A stretch of DNA of 64,000 nucleotides from positions 2,170,001 to 2,234,000 of the forward strand of contig JACGCN010000006.1 in NCBI GenBank assembly GCA_014905825.1, given 5' to 3'. Numbering within the stretch: position 1 is the stretch's first letter; each line of letters begins with the position of its first letter. This stretch comes from Lyophyllum atratum. Lineage: Eukaryota; Basidiomycota; Agaricomycetes; Agaricales; Lyophyllaceae. A program made the position numbers and the translations under genes. The notes under the pieces were generated by a model. The model did not search any database. It had not been told where the DNA came from and saw only the letters and a program-made list of their open reading frames with translations. Of the stretch, positions 35,090 through 47,320 are shown piece by piece.

Positions 35090-38000
35090 ATGCGCCATCC
35101 CAAAGTCTGGAACGACAAGGAACTTCTCGATGATGAGCCTTTTTGCACCAATTTTGAAGTATATGCTTTAGTCACCGGCCGCACAGCAACGGTGCAAATC
35201 AAGCAAGGCCTCGACGCGATGGCGGTAGAATTAGAAGATGGGGTGGTGAGTCCTTGCTATGCAGCATGTGCGGTATTCGGTAATGATTCGCCTCAGAATA
35301 GTCCAGCACACAAGTGGGCCCAACTAGCCTTTGGACAATCGGTCGATGTCGCACCGGATAAAGCTATGCGTGAAGCGTTCGTTCACTTCTACTGGAAGCT
35401 ACACCGGAACGATGAGCACATGGTATTCTTATCGGCAGAACGTAAAAAGCGTGGTTGTTATACCACCCTACCAGATTTATCGGAACCGACGAGGCCTACG
35501 AAAGCATCGAAAACCAGGCCACGGAAGAAACATGCGGACACCTCACACCGTGCTACTCACAAGAAGAAAGTCCTGGGTAGACAACCTCGGGTCAAACATA
35601 GCAAACCAGGAAATGCAGCCACTGGTATCGGGAAGGCAGGTACCGCGGCGACTATCCCTCCGCCACGGCGTGGTAGAGGCGGCTGTGATAGTAATGTCCT
35701 TCCTTTAGATAGGCCGAATGAACTGTTGAAGGTCAATACCGTGGTCTCGTCTCAGACATCCAGCACAGCACCACACTCTTCTCAGCGACCCCGGCCTGCT
35801 AAAGCCCCTCCAGTTCTAAAGACGCATGCAAAATTAAGATTACCCCCAATTCCCCAGTCATCTGTCTTCTCTTCACTTGGCGGCGCATTGGACTCAGGTC
35901 ATGAAGCAAACTCGTCTGCAGTGGAGACCGGCCACACCGTTGACATAATATCAGTGGAAAAACGTTCTGCGCCTGGGAGACATGCACGTTTGCCGCCGTC
36001 ACCGCCGTTGGTATCAATGGAAGTACTGGACACGTCTGTAGAAAGACCATCTTCCTTTGTTGAACATTCACCCGTTCTACCAGAGGAGCAAGGGCAGATA
36101 TTACAGCAAAACAAGTCTGGCGCCACAAATTCCAAGGAGGGTTCAGAAACGCTGAATGACCCCTTGAACAAGACAATACATCCCCCCGAGACTCTGCCAT
36201 ATAGCTATTCTACATCTACATCTGCGGGTGCCCCGGGAATTCAAGAGAATCTGCACTTGCCGCCTGTTTCACAGGTATCCACGCCTTTTCGCGTATCTCT
36301 TTGTGCCCCTCAAAACTTCTTGCCGCAGCTACAAGGCTTCGATACCTCTGGATTACTATGTTTGGACCCCGAAGAGCTTACAGACATGTCGTTAAGCCGT
36401 GGGGATCAGAATCAGCCGCTTCATGACCTACAAGGATTTTCTAGGAGTAAACCAGCATTGCCAAATTATCCTCCCATATGGGCCCAGGTGATTTCCTCGT
36501 TTGTACTTCTTACTTTGATACTGAAAAAGTTTTCAATAGTCTCGCCAGGAAGTGTGCGAGTCCTTCGACTGGTTCCGCAGCTATCAAGGCGGTGTTTATC
36601 ATGTTCGCGATTTTGTCAAAGGCTATTTGCTCAGTGCCTTTTCCTCCAGGTAACGTCATCTTCTGAAGGAAGTTATATTTTCTGATGAAGGTCTCTAGTC
36701 GCGACCTCTTCGAGCACGATGGTCGTCTCATTGTATCACACGGGCAAGTGTTATTCGCGCAACAGCTTGAGACTTTCTTACGATGCCTCACATAGAGGAG
36801 GGAAAGCAGAAAGCATCCATAGCAGTCAAGGAAAGTCCAGCACACAACCAGCTGAAGATCAGCTTGCGCAAGATAAATCAATTCGGGCGCTACTCGCGAA
36901 TTACAGGGAGTCTCGTCCACTTGTTCTTCTGATTGACGACAAATACGCCTTGTTCCCATACGACCTTAAGGCAAGAAACGTCACATATGCAGTGCTTGGA
37001 TTGTATACCATCACGCATGCATGGGGTGAGGCCGTTTTTTACCGTCATACTCCCAATCATAGCTCAGAGCGTGAGGGTCGCAGCGGAATATCAGCCAGCC
37101 AACAACGAGCTAGGGCGTGTTGTCCGGTACAAATTCTCATTTCAGTGGTGTGAAGGGCAGGTATGTCCTACACTTGTCAAGCCTTCCCAAGCATCTCATG
37201 TTGTCATAGGGTGACCCATGGTGGGCCTCACATGAAGACAGACCCATGGGTCCGTTTCATTGCGAAAAGTCTAATAGTCTCATGATTCGATCCTGCTTCA
37301 GATGTCTGTGAAAAGCAGCAACTTCTGTCATGCAACGTTCCAATGAACCCGACACTTCTACCCCTAACTGGTCCACCCGGTTCGTATTGATTATACCTGC
37401 GAGGAATATTTCGAATTCATGGTAGTCCAATCTAGTCAAGATCAAGGAAGAAAAACTTTCAGATATTATGTCAGTTCAGACGGTGGCGTGTTGTATACTA
37501 ACCTATAATCACTTCATTCTCTATCAGGCCTTTGAGACCCGATGGTATATATATCGCGTGCCTGACCTGTGACCAGAAGACACCCAAGGTCTATAAGCAG
37601 GGGTGGGCATGCCTCAATCCGACCTGCCGGCAGTTCTGGGTTACGCTCGATCACGGTCATCTGCCGCTTCAGCTCGACTATAACCGTGATTTTCTTCGAT
37701 TGACCCCTCCCTATTCACTCCCGCCCAATCTCAGCGACATCCGGCCTGGTCGACCGGAGTCATCACTGGATAGTATTACCACGACTTACGCCTTTACTAG
37801 AGGGCTGCACTGTCGGAAATGTGGCCGACTATCCTGCAGGTACGTGGCCCATCTATGGTTTACATCTTGCTTCAACTTGTTTAAGGGATAAATGGGAGTA
37901 CTGGCAGTGCATGCAGTGCAAGGTATAGCTTGTGTCACCCTGGAATTCACACTGAGGTAATCTGATTGAACTGTACAGGACAAAGCCGGGGTTCTGGGAA

Positions 38001-39392
38001 GACTTCGGCTTCCGAAAGAGTTCTGGAACGAGATACTTCCTGACTCATTCCTGGATCACTTTATTCACGGATCATCAGGTTTTCTTGCTCTCCCTTTCAG
38101 CAAGCGTTTAAGTAGGCTGAGCAACCTTCCCATCCAGGAATTGCGAAAGGCGCTACCAGGCTATTTACGCATGGCAACGGTATGGGTCAAAGGCAAACAT
38201 TTATCCTCCCTACCGGAAGGTCGGTAGCCGTTCATTTATCCTCAGTTGACCTAATTTTTTCTTCCAGAGGGCAGATTCATCACATCCAATCTACAACACC
38301 CCAAGGAAATTCAGATGCGGATAGGATTTTTGAGAAATATCAGGAACATATGTCTGCCGGAAGGCTGAAATTTCGACGATGGCCCATGAGAGCTGTATGT
38401 TCGCCGTTGTGATTCATGTAGTCTGCAACTCACGAGCTGCCTACCAGCATAAATGTACATCGTGATATTCAGCCCTACTTCCAAATGTGTTTACGTTTTC
38501 CCGACAGGCAGGGGACCCCTTTTGACCAATTATTTCTCCCATAATTGTACGTGGATTTCTCCTGACCTCAAGTGACTATATATAAAACCCTCTGGCAGCT
38601 GGGGAGCCATATCAGGTTAATATAGTCATTTTCCCTTGTTTTCGGCTGACAATGTTACGATAGTACGTGGGTGGAACTGACAACACAGTTCCCTTCAGCA
38701 AAACTTCCAGCGCGGTGACAGGCGCGCGTAATTTGATCCAAAAACGGATTTCTCAAGCTCTTGGAATGAATCATGAATTCAACGAAGTTCTGAGGTGAAG
38801 TTGATTCATGGTCCCGTTCCTTGCCACGTTGTTGATATCTGTCGTTTGTGCTTGTCGCAGTGTGGCTTATATGGAACGTCAAAAGATGGCAGTATGAGAT
38901 TTTCCCGATGCTGCGTATATCTACATTGACATCGTTATTAGTTCCATAGTGACAGTGAACGTGGCTTGGGCCCTGTGGTAGCAGGCCTGTCGCTAGGCTC
39001 ACCTGCCCTCATGCACTTCCGCGTACATCACAAGTATCTGCGTGAGGATGAGATCGAGCATAAACCGATCGCGTTGACAGTCGTCCTGCGCCATGTTGGT
39101 ATATTCGACAACGTTTGCACAGGATAGAGTCTCTTATTTTGCTCATTTTTAGGGGGACGTCTTGGTAATGGATGGTGCTGGAGTCCAAGAAAGTTACGAG
39201 TTAGGTTGAACGTGATTCGTCTGCATGTAAATTATTGACAGAACTCCTCTCAGGCATACTGTCGTTCCTACAAACTTCCGAATAGCCGCCACTGCACGAA
39301 CAATTGACGCCAAGGCACCAAAGATAGAGGACATCAGGATCAGAGACTCGACACAGGCTGTACGCAGCGGTATCAAATCTGAGTTGGGGTAG
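35090..39392 (+). CDS. AlkB-like Fe(II)/2-oxoglutarate dioxygenase with large N-terminal extensions
   Basis: About fifteen exons join to roughly 1,150 residues. Order: an N-terminal domain of ~130 residues (CTNFEVYALVTGRTATVQIK); a long disordered basic and Ser/Pro region; a conserved block (YHVRDFVKGYLLSAFSS, LVLLIDDKYALFPYDLKARN, RVVRYKFSFQWCEGQ); a cysteine-rich zinc-binding part (CLTCDQ, CLNPTC, CRKCGRLSC, CMQC); and the AlkB fold. The last has MERQKMAFHSDSERGLGP with the iron-binding His-x-Asp, GPVVAGLSLGSPALMHFR, LRHGDVLVMDG, and the second His with the 2OG arginines in EHTVVPTNFRIAATAR. AlkB proteins remove alkyl lesions from DNA or RNA; substrate here is unknown. One intron uses GC-AG. 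Its stop is 8 bases from the convergent gene's stop. Confidence 0.82.
36744..36795 (+). other. GC-AG intron in the AlkB-like gene
   Basis: The 52-base interval runs from GCAAGT at 36744 to CATAG at 36795. Removing it joins LIVSHG to GGKAESIHSSQ in frame, which restores a continuous conserved block; reading through gives a stop within 17 codons. No GT donor nearby gives the same join. Rare GC donors of this form are known in fungi. Confidence 0.65.
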
Positions 39393-39400
39393 CATATATG

Positions 39401-42400
39401 TTAGTCTACCGTAGTACTACTACGGAGTGAAGGAGCAAACCTGCTAAGCGATGCGGTTGGGGCAGAGGTCGACTTGTCGTAGACCTTTTTTGTTCGCCGT
39501 GCGCAGATGTTATCGCATGGGACTTGGGAAGTAAAGCGCATCATTGCCAGCTGTCTGACTCTCAAGAGATTTACACGTACAAGTTCTGCTGCCTTCTGTT
39601 TGGTGTAGAAAGCAAACAGATCGGCAATCTGATTCTGCATGGCCTGTCGATCTTGATGTAAACGTTCAACCTCTTCTGTCATTTCTATGACCTCTCTTTT
39701 TAGCTCCTTCTTGAACTGCTCGACGTGGACTGTGAAATATAGTCAGTACAATGAATTTTTGTATTGTTATGATCATGTCACTCTGAACATTGATTGCTGT
39801 TGCTTCCTTCATAGCGTCGACGAAACGCAACCGTTCTCCCTTGATTTCACTAGCGATCTCTGCGACGGATATGTTAGATAACACTCTTTGATTAGAGGTC
39901 TCTATGTACCTGTGGTGAACGCTCTGAGCAGCCACTCGTGGTCTTGGCGCTGCCGGTCGATGAGGGTCGCAATCGAGGCAACATCTGGGGGAGAAAACAT
40001 CGGTGTGGTGTCGGAGTAATTATCTGGTAACATACTAGATGCTGCAGACTGCTCGTGTAGCATTGCCAACAACCCGTCAACAGATGCTTGCAGCGCAACT
40101 GAACGGTGATCCCTTGCTGCCATATCCAGTGCTAGTTGACGAATTTCAGCGACCACAGTGGGACCTCCCTCAACAGAGGTTCCATTGTTGACAAATGCTT
40201 CCAGCCACTTGACAGTCTGGGTCAGGATATGTCGTGTCAAAGCAAAATTACTGGCACCTACAGAGTTGAGCTCGTTAAGATATCGAACGCTATCCGACTG
40301 CTGTTGAGCTTGGAGAGCTTGCTGGCTAGCATCCTTCTCAAGCAGAGCCAAGACTTTCGTCAGCATATCCTGTGTATGGGGTAAGTGGATATCATGTTTA
40401 ACGAAAGAAAAGCTTACTTCGATCTTGGCGGGGTCCGCTGTCGATGAACTCTTTTCACCCCCTGCAGAGGCTGTAGAGGCGAGGAGAAGATCATCTGATT
40501 TTATGCTGCGGTCCGGAAGGGTCAACGATAGGAGGCATCCCTGCTGCGTTGGATATCGCCAAATTCTTCAAGTCCGTAGGGCTCCCTGCTTGACTGAGAT
40601 TTACCGAGTCTAACTTTGACCTGATGTACTGAGAGATCTTGCGATATGCGTTCTCGAATTGACTGTAGTTCTTGCACGAGTTTAGCAGAATCACTGGAGG
40701 CCTTAGAACGATTTTTCGACCAATGTTCCTCTAGGCTGTTTTGCATGGAGCCAATTGCTTCCCCGCTGGACCTGGCTTGCTCTTCGATCTTTGCCACCAT
40801 ATTCAATACCGTCTTGGAATGAGCATCCAGGCCAATAGACGAGGCGATTTCAGAAGGCAACTTTTGGACATCGTTTTGCAGGGACAAGACCTGATCCCCT
40901 AGATTCGCCGTTTGATCGTAGGTCTTTGCCGACTGGTCGCGAAGCAGCTCAACGACTGGTTCAAGACCCGGGTACATCATGGATGACTGGTGTCGGATCT
41001 GGCCGGTCGTAGAATGGGGTTGATCTGACGATTTATCGACAAGCAGAGCGTCATCAGGTGCAGGATGAACAAGAGATTCTAGTATCGGTTCCATCGATCT
41101 CTTCGTAGGAACGACGCCATAAGAGGCAAGGATAGAATCTGCGACACTAGATTGAGCGCTCTGGTTCCTCATCATGTCATGGCACTCCGGGGGACTAGTC
41201 GGCAGGGCTTTCGGCGAACGAAGTACGGGCGTGGATAGGCGGCTACTGTGTGCTGCCCTAGACGAGGTGGGAGACGTCAGACCTCCATCGGACGATTGTG
41301 AAGAGGTAGGCTCCATTTGTGCCAAGCGTTGTCGCACAACCGAAAGTTGGCTCAAATTAGCAATGGAGGGACTGGGCTGAGAGCTTGCATTAGATGATGC
41401 TCGGGAGACCGGTCGGGTTGGGGGATATATACTCGGGGATAGGGGTGAGGAAGAACTCGTCCGGCTGTGAACCCCGAGCCACTGAGTATCAAGTCGAAGG
41501 GCGCCCATCACGGGAATAGGAGGTAGAGAACGTTCTGGATCGGATGCAGCTGACGAAATGGCTGTCGCAGACATCGGACTATGGGTTTTCAATGCACAGG
41601 ATGAGGTAGAAAACTCCTCAGTGCTCTCCGCGGTTTGAGGAAGTCTGCGTTCTGGACCGATAACAGCATCTTGAGCAGGAAGTATGGTATCCCTATAGGA
41701 AATAGATATCAGTAAAGTACCAGATACTACGAGGATGAATGGGATCTTACCAGACAGCACTAACCCATCCTGCCCGTTCTTGTACAGAGTTTGCTGCAAA
41801 TTTCTCCCGTGGCCGTCCTTCGAAGAGTATCTCGAATATCTTAAGTTCTTCAATTTCTCGCCTCTTCGGAAGCATCGCACCTTCTTCCGGGTTGAGCTGT
41901 TCCATTGACAGCGATCGAACATCTGTACAATTCGAGAGCTGGATAGTATGAATGGAGGGATTCCCATGGGCGGTCAGACAAGATATCACGATACTATCCG
42001 TCTCGAGGGTGGCTGTGCAGAGGTCCATACAGGAAGGACAGGTGGGTTTGAGGGGTGCTGTGGTGTTTGCGCGAGGTAGAGGAGAGAACTAGTCAGTTTG
42101 CGAGACCTTGATCTTAGCACAGGTGGTGCACTAAAGGTCGGACGGTCATCCACGACAGACTGATACTCTCTCCTGAAGCTGCTCAAAGGACGTTCTTCAT
42201 GCGGCTGTTTCCCTTTACGAATATTCGCCTTCTTGAAGACTGAGAAAAGGTTTCGTAGAGAGTGGCGGATCGGTGACTTTTCTTTATCCTGTAACTCAAA
42301 CGACGTGGTTGCTGCGGGAACTTTGAGAGGGGTGGAGGAAGCCGATGCGGCGCAAGGAGGTGGTCTGCTGCTCGGACCTGGAGACATAGACTCGTAACGA

Positions 42401-42480
42401 TTGATCAGCTGTTTCGCCGAACTCTGACGTTGGAGCAACGAGTCGTTAGGTGTGGGGTCCATGTCCCGCGGTCCTAGCAT
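39401..42480 (-). CDS. PH-domain and coiled-coil protein
   Basis: Joined minus-strand exons give roughly 900 residues from MLGPRDMDPTPND (an ATG a few codons later is also possible). After ~130 disordered residues, a PH-like domain appears (DSIVISCLTAHGNPSIHTIQ, IEELKIFEILFEGR, and the final helix ERAGWVSAVWDTIL with the invariant tryptophan). A long Ser/Pro-rich region follows. The C-terminal third is helical and coiled-coil (AKLVQELQSIRERI, MLTKVLALLEKDASQQALQA, EEVERLHQDRQAMQNQIADL). PH plus coiled coil suggests a cortical or membrane scaffold, for example in polarity or septation. I do not recognise a specific orthologue. Confidence 0.55.
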
Positions 42481-43070
42481 GACAGATGTTCTCTGCTAGT
42501 GAGGGCAGAACTAAGGTTGAACTAAGGATTCTGAAACCGCCCAGGCGGCCAGTCTGATATGAGGTTGACGCATGGCTGACAGTTGAAGAATACGGCCTAG
42601 TACAAACACCATGTAGAATGTACTTGTCAAGAAGTATCTGAGATCGGACGTCTGTAGCTCTCGCCGGTATGAGTACGAGGCTGAACAAGTGCGGCGGCCG
42701 GTAAGAAGGAGGTCTAAATTTAGCCGAATCCCACCGTTATGCTCCAGTGGTATGTACGTCTCCGAGATCCTTCCACCAGCAACGAACTTGTGACCCAATG
42801 GTCAACTTTCTACACCTGAGCAGGAGCTCAGGTGCTTGCTCTCAACGGCCGCTTGAGTGTCACATCGCAGTCTCTGACTGGTGCTTCGGAGATTCTGGCA
42901 TATTGGTCTACTGTTGCTCTCTGCCGAGATATCTCCGCAACACCACTTCTCGTGCTCGTTCTGGAGTTTAAATCGACTTCTGTCACAAAACTTCTCTTGA
43001 TCAACGTCAAGGCCTCTAGTTATAAGGGATGTGAGAGTTGAACGGTATTACTCGTTACTTCACAGTTCTG
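42481..43070. other. Divergent region between the PH-domain gene and the GH27 pseudogene
   Basis: About 590 bases. Several short frames exist on both strands, but none is similar to anything I recognise. No repeat or RNA gene seen. Presumed promoter sequence for both genes. Confidence 0.35.
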
Positions 43071-45237
43071 ATGTTCGCGGGTGTTCTTCTACTTTTCAGC
43101 CTTGTCTCCGTGGTCCTTGGGCAATCCCCGCCTTACGCACAATGCGGCGGGCAAGGATGGGCTGGGGCTCTCACTTGTCAATCTGGGTACGGCCTCTTTT
43201 CCACCAGAGATGAAAGACATAGCTCTCACTCCTGCGTCACATAGCTGGACGTGCACTTACTCGAATAATTACTACTCCCAATGTTTACCAGGCTCCGCTA
43301 CTACCTCTCCTTCTACGCAACCTCCAACATCTCCTACAACTCAGGCTGGCAGCGCTCCTACGAATCCGCCTACCACGTTGACAGGAAAGCTTCCTGCTCT
43401 GGGGTGAGTGATCAAGCAAAGGAAACCTTCATATATCTGAATTCATGAAAGATGGAACTCCTGGAATGCATACCGAGGAGGTATAGTAGCGACTAGTCGA
43501 CCTTCTATGAAAGCTAACATTGTTCCAGACATAAATGAAGCGAAGATTTTGGCTGCCGCTAACCAATTCGTCTCCCTTGGTCTGAATTCAGTTGGATATC
43601 AGTATCGTCAATATCGATGTAAGTCAGGATCTCTTGACGATACTGCTTCTGAGTTCATTGCTTATGAATTGCAGGACTGCTGGGCAAATATGGCTCGCGA
43701 TTCCAGCACTAAGAGGATGGTGCCTGATCCAACCAAGTTTCCAAGTGGAATCAGTGGACTGGCTACCAAGATCCATGCCCTTGGTCTAAAGATTGGAATC
43801 TACAGGTTTGCCTTAGACATGTAGCCAAGGTTATAAAAATCCCAGTCTGACCCGTCTCTCTAGCGACGCAGGCACAGCAACTTGCGCTGGCTTCCCAGGA
43901 TCGCTAGGCTTTGAGAGTATTGATGCCACCACATTCAGTGAATGGGGTATTGATTACTTGAAATATGGTGCGGTCACGTCTTCAAAATCCCGACTCACAA
44001 ACTCAAAGCCAGTTTCACGCAGATAACTGCAATGTTCCTGAACTGGAGCGATAGCAGCGTAGGTGGATTCATGTAACTTTGTCTACCAGGGACCTCACGT
44101 GGATTCCTAGTCGCCCCCAGGAGGAGATTGGTAGTATGTGCTATTTCATTCTCGTCCTTAGTGTCAGTTCCAGCTTATAAATGACATCCAGTAACTCCAA
44201 TTCCGCCATTCGATACAGGCAGATGGGGTAAGCTTCTCTTCATTTGCTCTTTGATATTCTAACGAGAAAGTGGCTATCGCAGAGCAGCGCTTGCAGCCCA
44301 ATCACGTCCCATTCAGTATGAACTTTGCATCTGGGGCCAAGCTCATGTTTGGGATTGGGGTGGACGAGTGGTGGGTCTGTTCTGCAATCCGTTGATATAG
44401 TCGCTCACTATGCGCGCAGGGCCATTCATGGAGAATGTCCGGAGACTCTAGGTGCCTTCATTGTTTCTTTTCCTCCAGGTCTTCCTCAACCACACTGTAG
44501 TCCGACTTGGTCGTATATCACGTCTATCATCAACACTAATGTTGCTCATATTTCTTCCACCAAGTTCGGCGCCCATAACGACATGGATATGATGGAGATC
44601 GGTGAGCGTTGTTTAAGGTTTGTTGTATAATCCGTCTGAATATTGTTCTTTACGAACTTATAGGAAATGGAGCCCTTACAGTACAGGAGCAGCGTACGCA
44701 TTTTGCCTGCTTGGGTTTTCTTGAAAAGTCCTATCCTTGCTGTGAGTGTGATCCTTCTTTGCTAGCCTTTAGAGCGAGGCTGATTGATTACAGAGGCACG
44801 GATGTACGTGCTCTTCTCCTACTGACTGTGATTGTTTATTTACGCCTTCCTGGATGAAGTTGAGCAAACTGAGTGTAGCCCAGCTGGCCATCATTAAGAA
44901 CACAGAGCTTCTGGCCTTCCACCAGGATGCAACCATCGGTACACCAGCAACACCTTTCAAAGCAACTTCTTCAGCACCTACGACATCTCCTCCTGAATAT
45001 TATTCTGGTGCCTCTTCCAAAGGCACCCACGTCTTCATTATCAACACTTCGTCCAGTACTGCCACCAAGACATTTACCTTGTCCAACGTTCCTGGTCTTG
45101 GGACTTCTGGGACATGGAAAGTTCATGACATGTGGACCGGGGCTGATTTATCCGGAACGTACGCGGCGAGCGCTAGCTTCTCCGTCAGCGTTGCGGCCCA
45201 CGATACATTAGCGTACTTACTGACGAAGGTGAGCTGA
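43071..45237 (+). pseudogene. Secreted CBM1-GH27 alpha-galactosidase, apparently frameshifted
   Basis: Intended product: a secreted alpha-galactosidase that removes terminal galactose from galactomannan and raffinose sugars. Visible parts: signal peptide MFAGVLLLFSLVSVVLG; a family-1 cellulose-binding module (QSPPYAQCGGQGWAGALTCQ, then CTYSNNYYSQCLPG across an intron); a Thr/Pro linker; GWNSWNAYRG; LKYDNC with the catalytic nucleophile aspartate; IQYELCIWGQAHVWDWGGR; WRMSGDS; AHNDMDMMEIGNGALTVQEQ; and a C-terminal beta-domain. Frame breaks, each leaving +1 base against the conserved protein, occur at ~43606, ~44040 and ~44709. A tiny exon near 44804 also fails to restore frame. The protein cannot be made in one frame by any GT-AG splicing I could find. 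Sequencing error is the alternative. Confidence 0.82.
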
Positions 45238-45410
45238 ATTTAGGAATATGTAGGTGAAATAGTACTACAAAATATGTGAACCTGCTGAGCCTGCGATGTA
45301 TTGCCTGCGTAAATAGCGTCAAACAACGCGTTCATGTCGTGATCAACGTGATCTGCTTGTGATCTCTTTCCTCATTTACATTGAGTCTGACAACCACGAT
45401 GACCACGACG

Positions 45411-47204
45411 ATGCAGGTTACAATGGATGCCTTCGCACTGAAGCGTAACTCTTCAGTTCATTGACCAGTATGAAGATGTTCGCTCATGCTAGCAGCTTTC
45501 ACCAAGGCGCTTACATGTCTCTCAAAATATGGAGACGAACTCTCCATCTACGCCGCCTCGGATTCTCTGTCACTCTCTGCCACGAACTCTTCGAAATCAG
45601 CATATTGCCGGTTCAAATATGAAAGGCTGTTCTTTTCCAAATATGGTGTTCTTCCATCGCAGACGGCGCAGGAGGAATGGGCAGATGACTTTGAGCAAGT
45701 GATGAGCGTCACAGGACAGCTTTTGACCAAGGTAGGGGTTTTTCGCGACTCTAGTGCTTGATATTGATTTGAGTCATTCAGTCACTTCTATCTATTCTAA
45801 AACATCGTACGGTCGAGAAAACAGTAGAACGGTGTGAAATGTCAATCGTCGAAGGTCACGAAGCAACAGATGACGCGACGCGACCAGATGACCAGGACGA
45901 TCTCGAAACTAGACTAATTGTACAGTTGCATTGTAAACACGGTAAGCTTAAAGTTCTTCCGACCTCAAATCGAAACTAAACCCGTCCCAGGTGTGGTCAA
46001 AACGCACCGCTTGATTCTTCTGACCCCTACATCACTAATGGCGCCAGGAGTCCCCGAAGCGCTGACCGAATCCAATTTAACAATTGGTCCCAAAGCTTTA
46101 AAGGACATGATTGAGCATTTTCCTCTTGCACGAGGGGCCAAGTCGGACCCGCAGCTTATCTGGAGCTTTGGGGAATATGATGTCGAGCTCAGAAGTTTAG
46201 AGTCGTCAATTGATACCAAGGGTTCGTTCCATTTTACTCTCTGATCTATTTTACTGACTAGAGCCGTTGTAGGAAAGGCTCAGGTTGCCACGGAACTAAC
46301 CATCAGCGCTGAAGAATTCGACGTATACAATATTTATGCACCTCCAACAACCATTGCATTCCATTTGCGCGAATTCAACGTACGCTGTCCGCCCTGAAAA
46401 TTGTCCCGGGCTAAACACGTTCTCTTCAGGCCACTATAGCGTATGCCGATTCGATGTCTTTGGCTATTGACCTCCGCTTCACCAACCCAGCTGCTCCACT
46501 TTTCATCGACGTCGAAGGAGACAATTCGGAAACCCTCTTCGTCATTTCCACTAGCCAGGTTCACGGAGCCATCACTGGGGCTCCCAGCCAAAATTACATT
46601 AATTCTAGTGCCAGAAAACGGGAGCGCGCAGAAACACCCTTAGACCCAAAGAACAGGAAAACGATGAAGGCCGTACACCGAATAGAGCCACGGACGCCGT
46701 CCGAAGCTCGTGCTCCGGGTTCCACCCGTCCGCAACCTGGCTCGCCCGGACCGTCTCAAAGGAACTCGCCGCATCATACAATGCCCCCTCCCTCATTTAT
46801 TCCATCTCACGCTCTGCCACCTCAAGAAGCAGCTCAGGAACCCCTTTTTCTGCCCCCACCCTCCTCCCAGCTTTCGGCTGCAGACGAGGCGATTCTTCGG
46901 TCGACAGGGCTGGGAATTGAAAGTATGGACGCGGACGAGCTAGCCGATTTACTGGAAGGCGAGGGAGAAGAAGTTGCGTTTGACTTTGCGTCACAGGATC
47001 CAGACTACCACAAGTTCTTGGAACGGCCACGGAGTAATGGTGCGGATGCAGGTCCGGAGAGCTTCGAGCTAGAAGAGGACGGGGCGGAAATATCACCCAC
47101 TCAGAATTCAGGGGACAGTAGGGTAAATCCGAGAAAAATTGTTGCATCGGGCCGACCACTTACATTATTCTGTCGCAGATGTTCAAGCCTTATTTGAAGA
47201 TTGA
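45411..47204 (+). CDS. rad9: DNA damage checkpoint clamp subunit Rad9
   Basis: Rad9 forms the PCNA-like 9-1-1 ring with Hus1 and Rad1, loaded at damaged DNA to activate ATR/Rad3 kinase. A short first exon (MQVTMDAFALK; an in-frame ATG lies 12 bases upstream) is spliced to FTKALTCLSKYGDELSIYAA. Then come SLSLSATNSSKSAYCRFKYE, EATDDATRPDDQDDLETRLI, VKTHRLILLTPTSLMAPGVP, QVATELTISAEEFDVYNI and SMSLAIDLRFTNPAAPLFID, the two clamp lobes. The C-terminal ~170 residues are a disordered tail rich in Ser/Pro and acidic residues; removing the last intron ends it with SPTQNSGD+NVQALFED, the usual Rad9 end. About 450 residues, frame intact. Confidence 0.9.
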
Positions 47205-47320
47205 CCAGTTGCGCTTCGTTCATGATATCCACGAAGCGGTATCACAAGAAGCATGTACAGTACTTTATTACATTGTATCTTTGTTGTCGTTGATCAGCGA
47301 ACTCCTCATGTACAAGCCAG

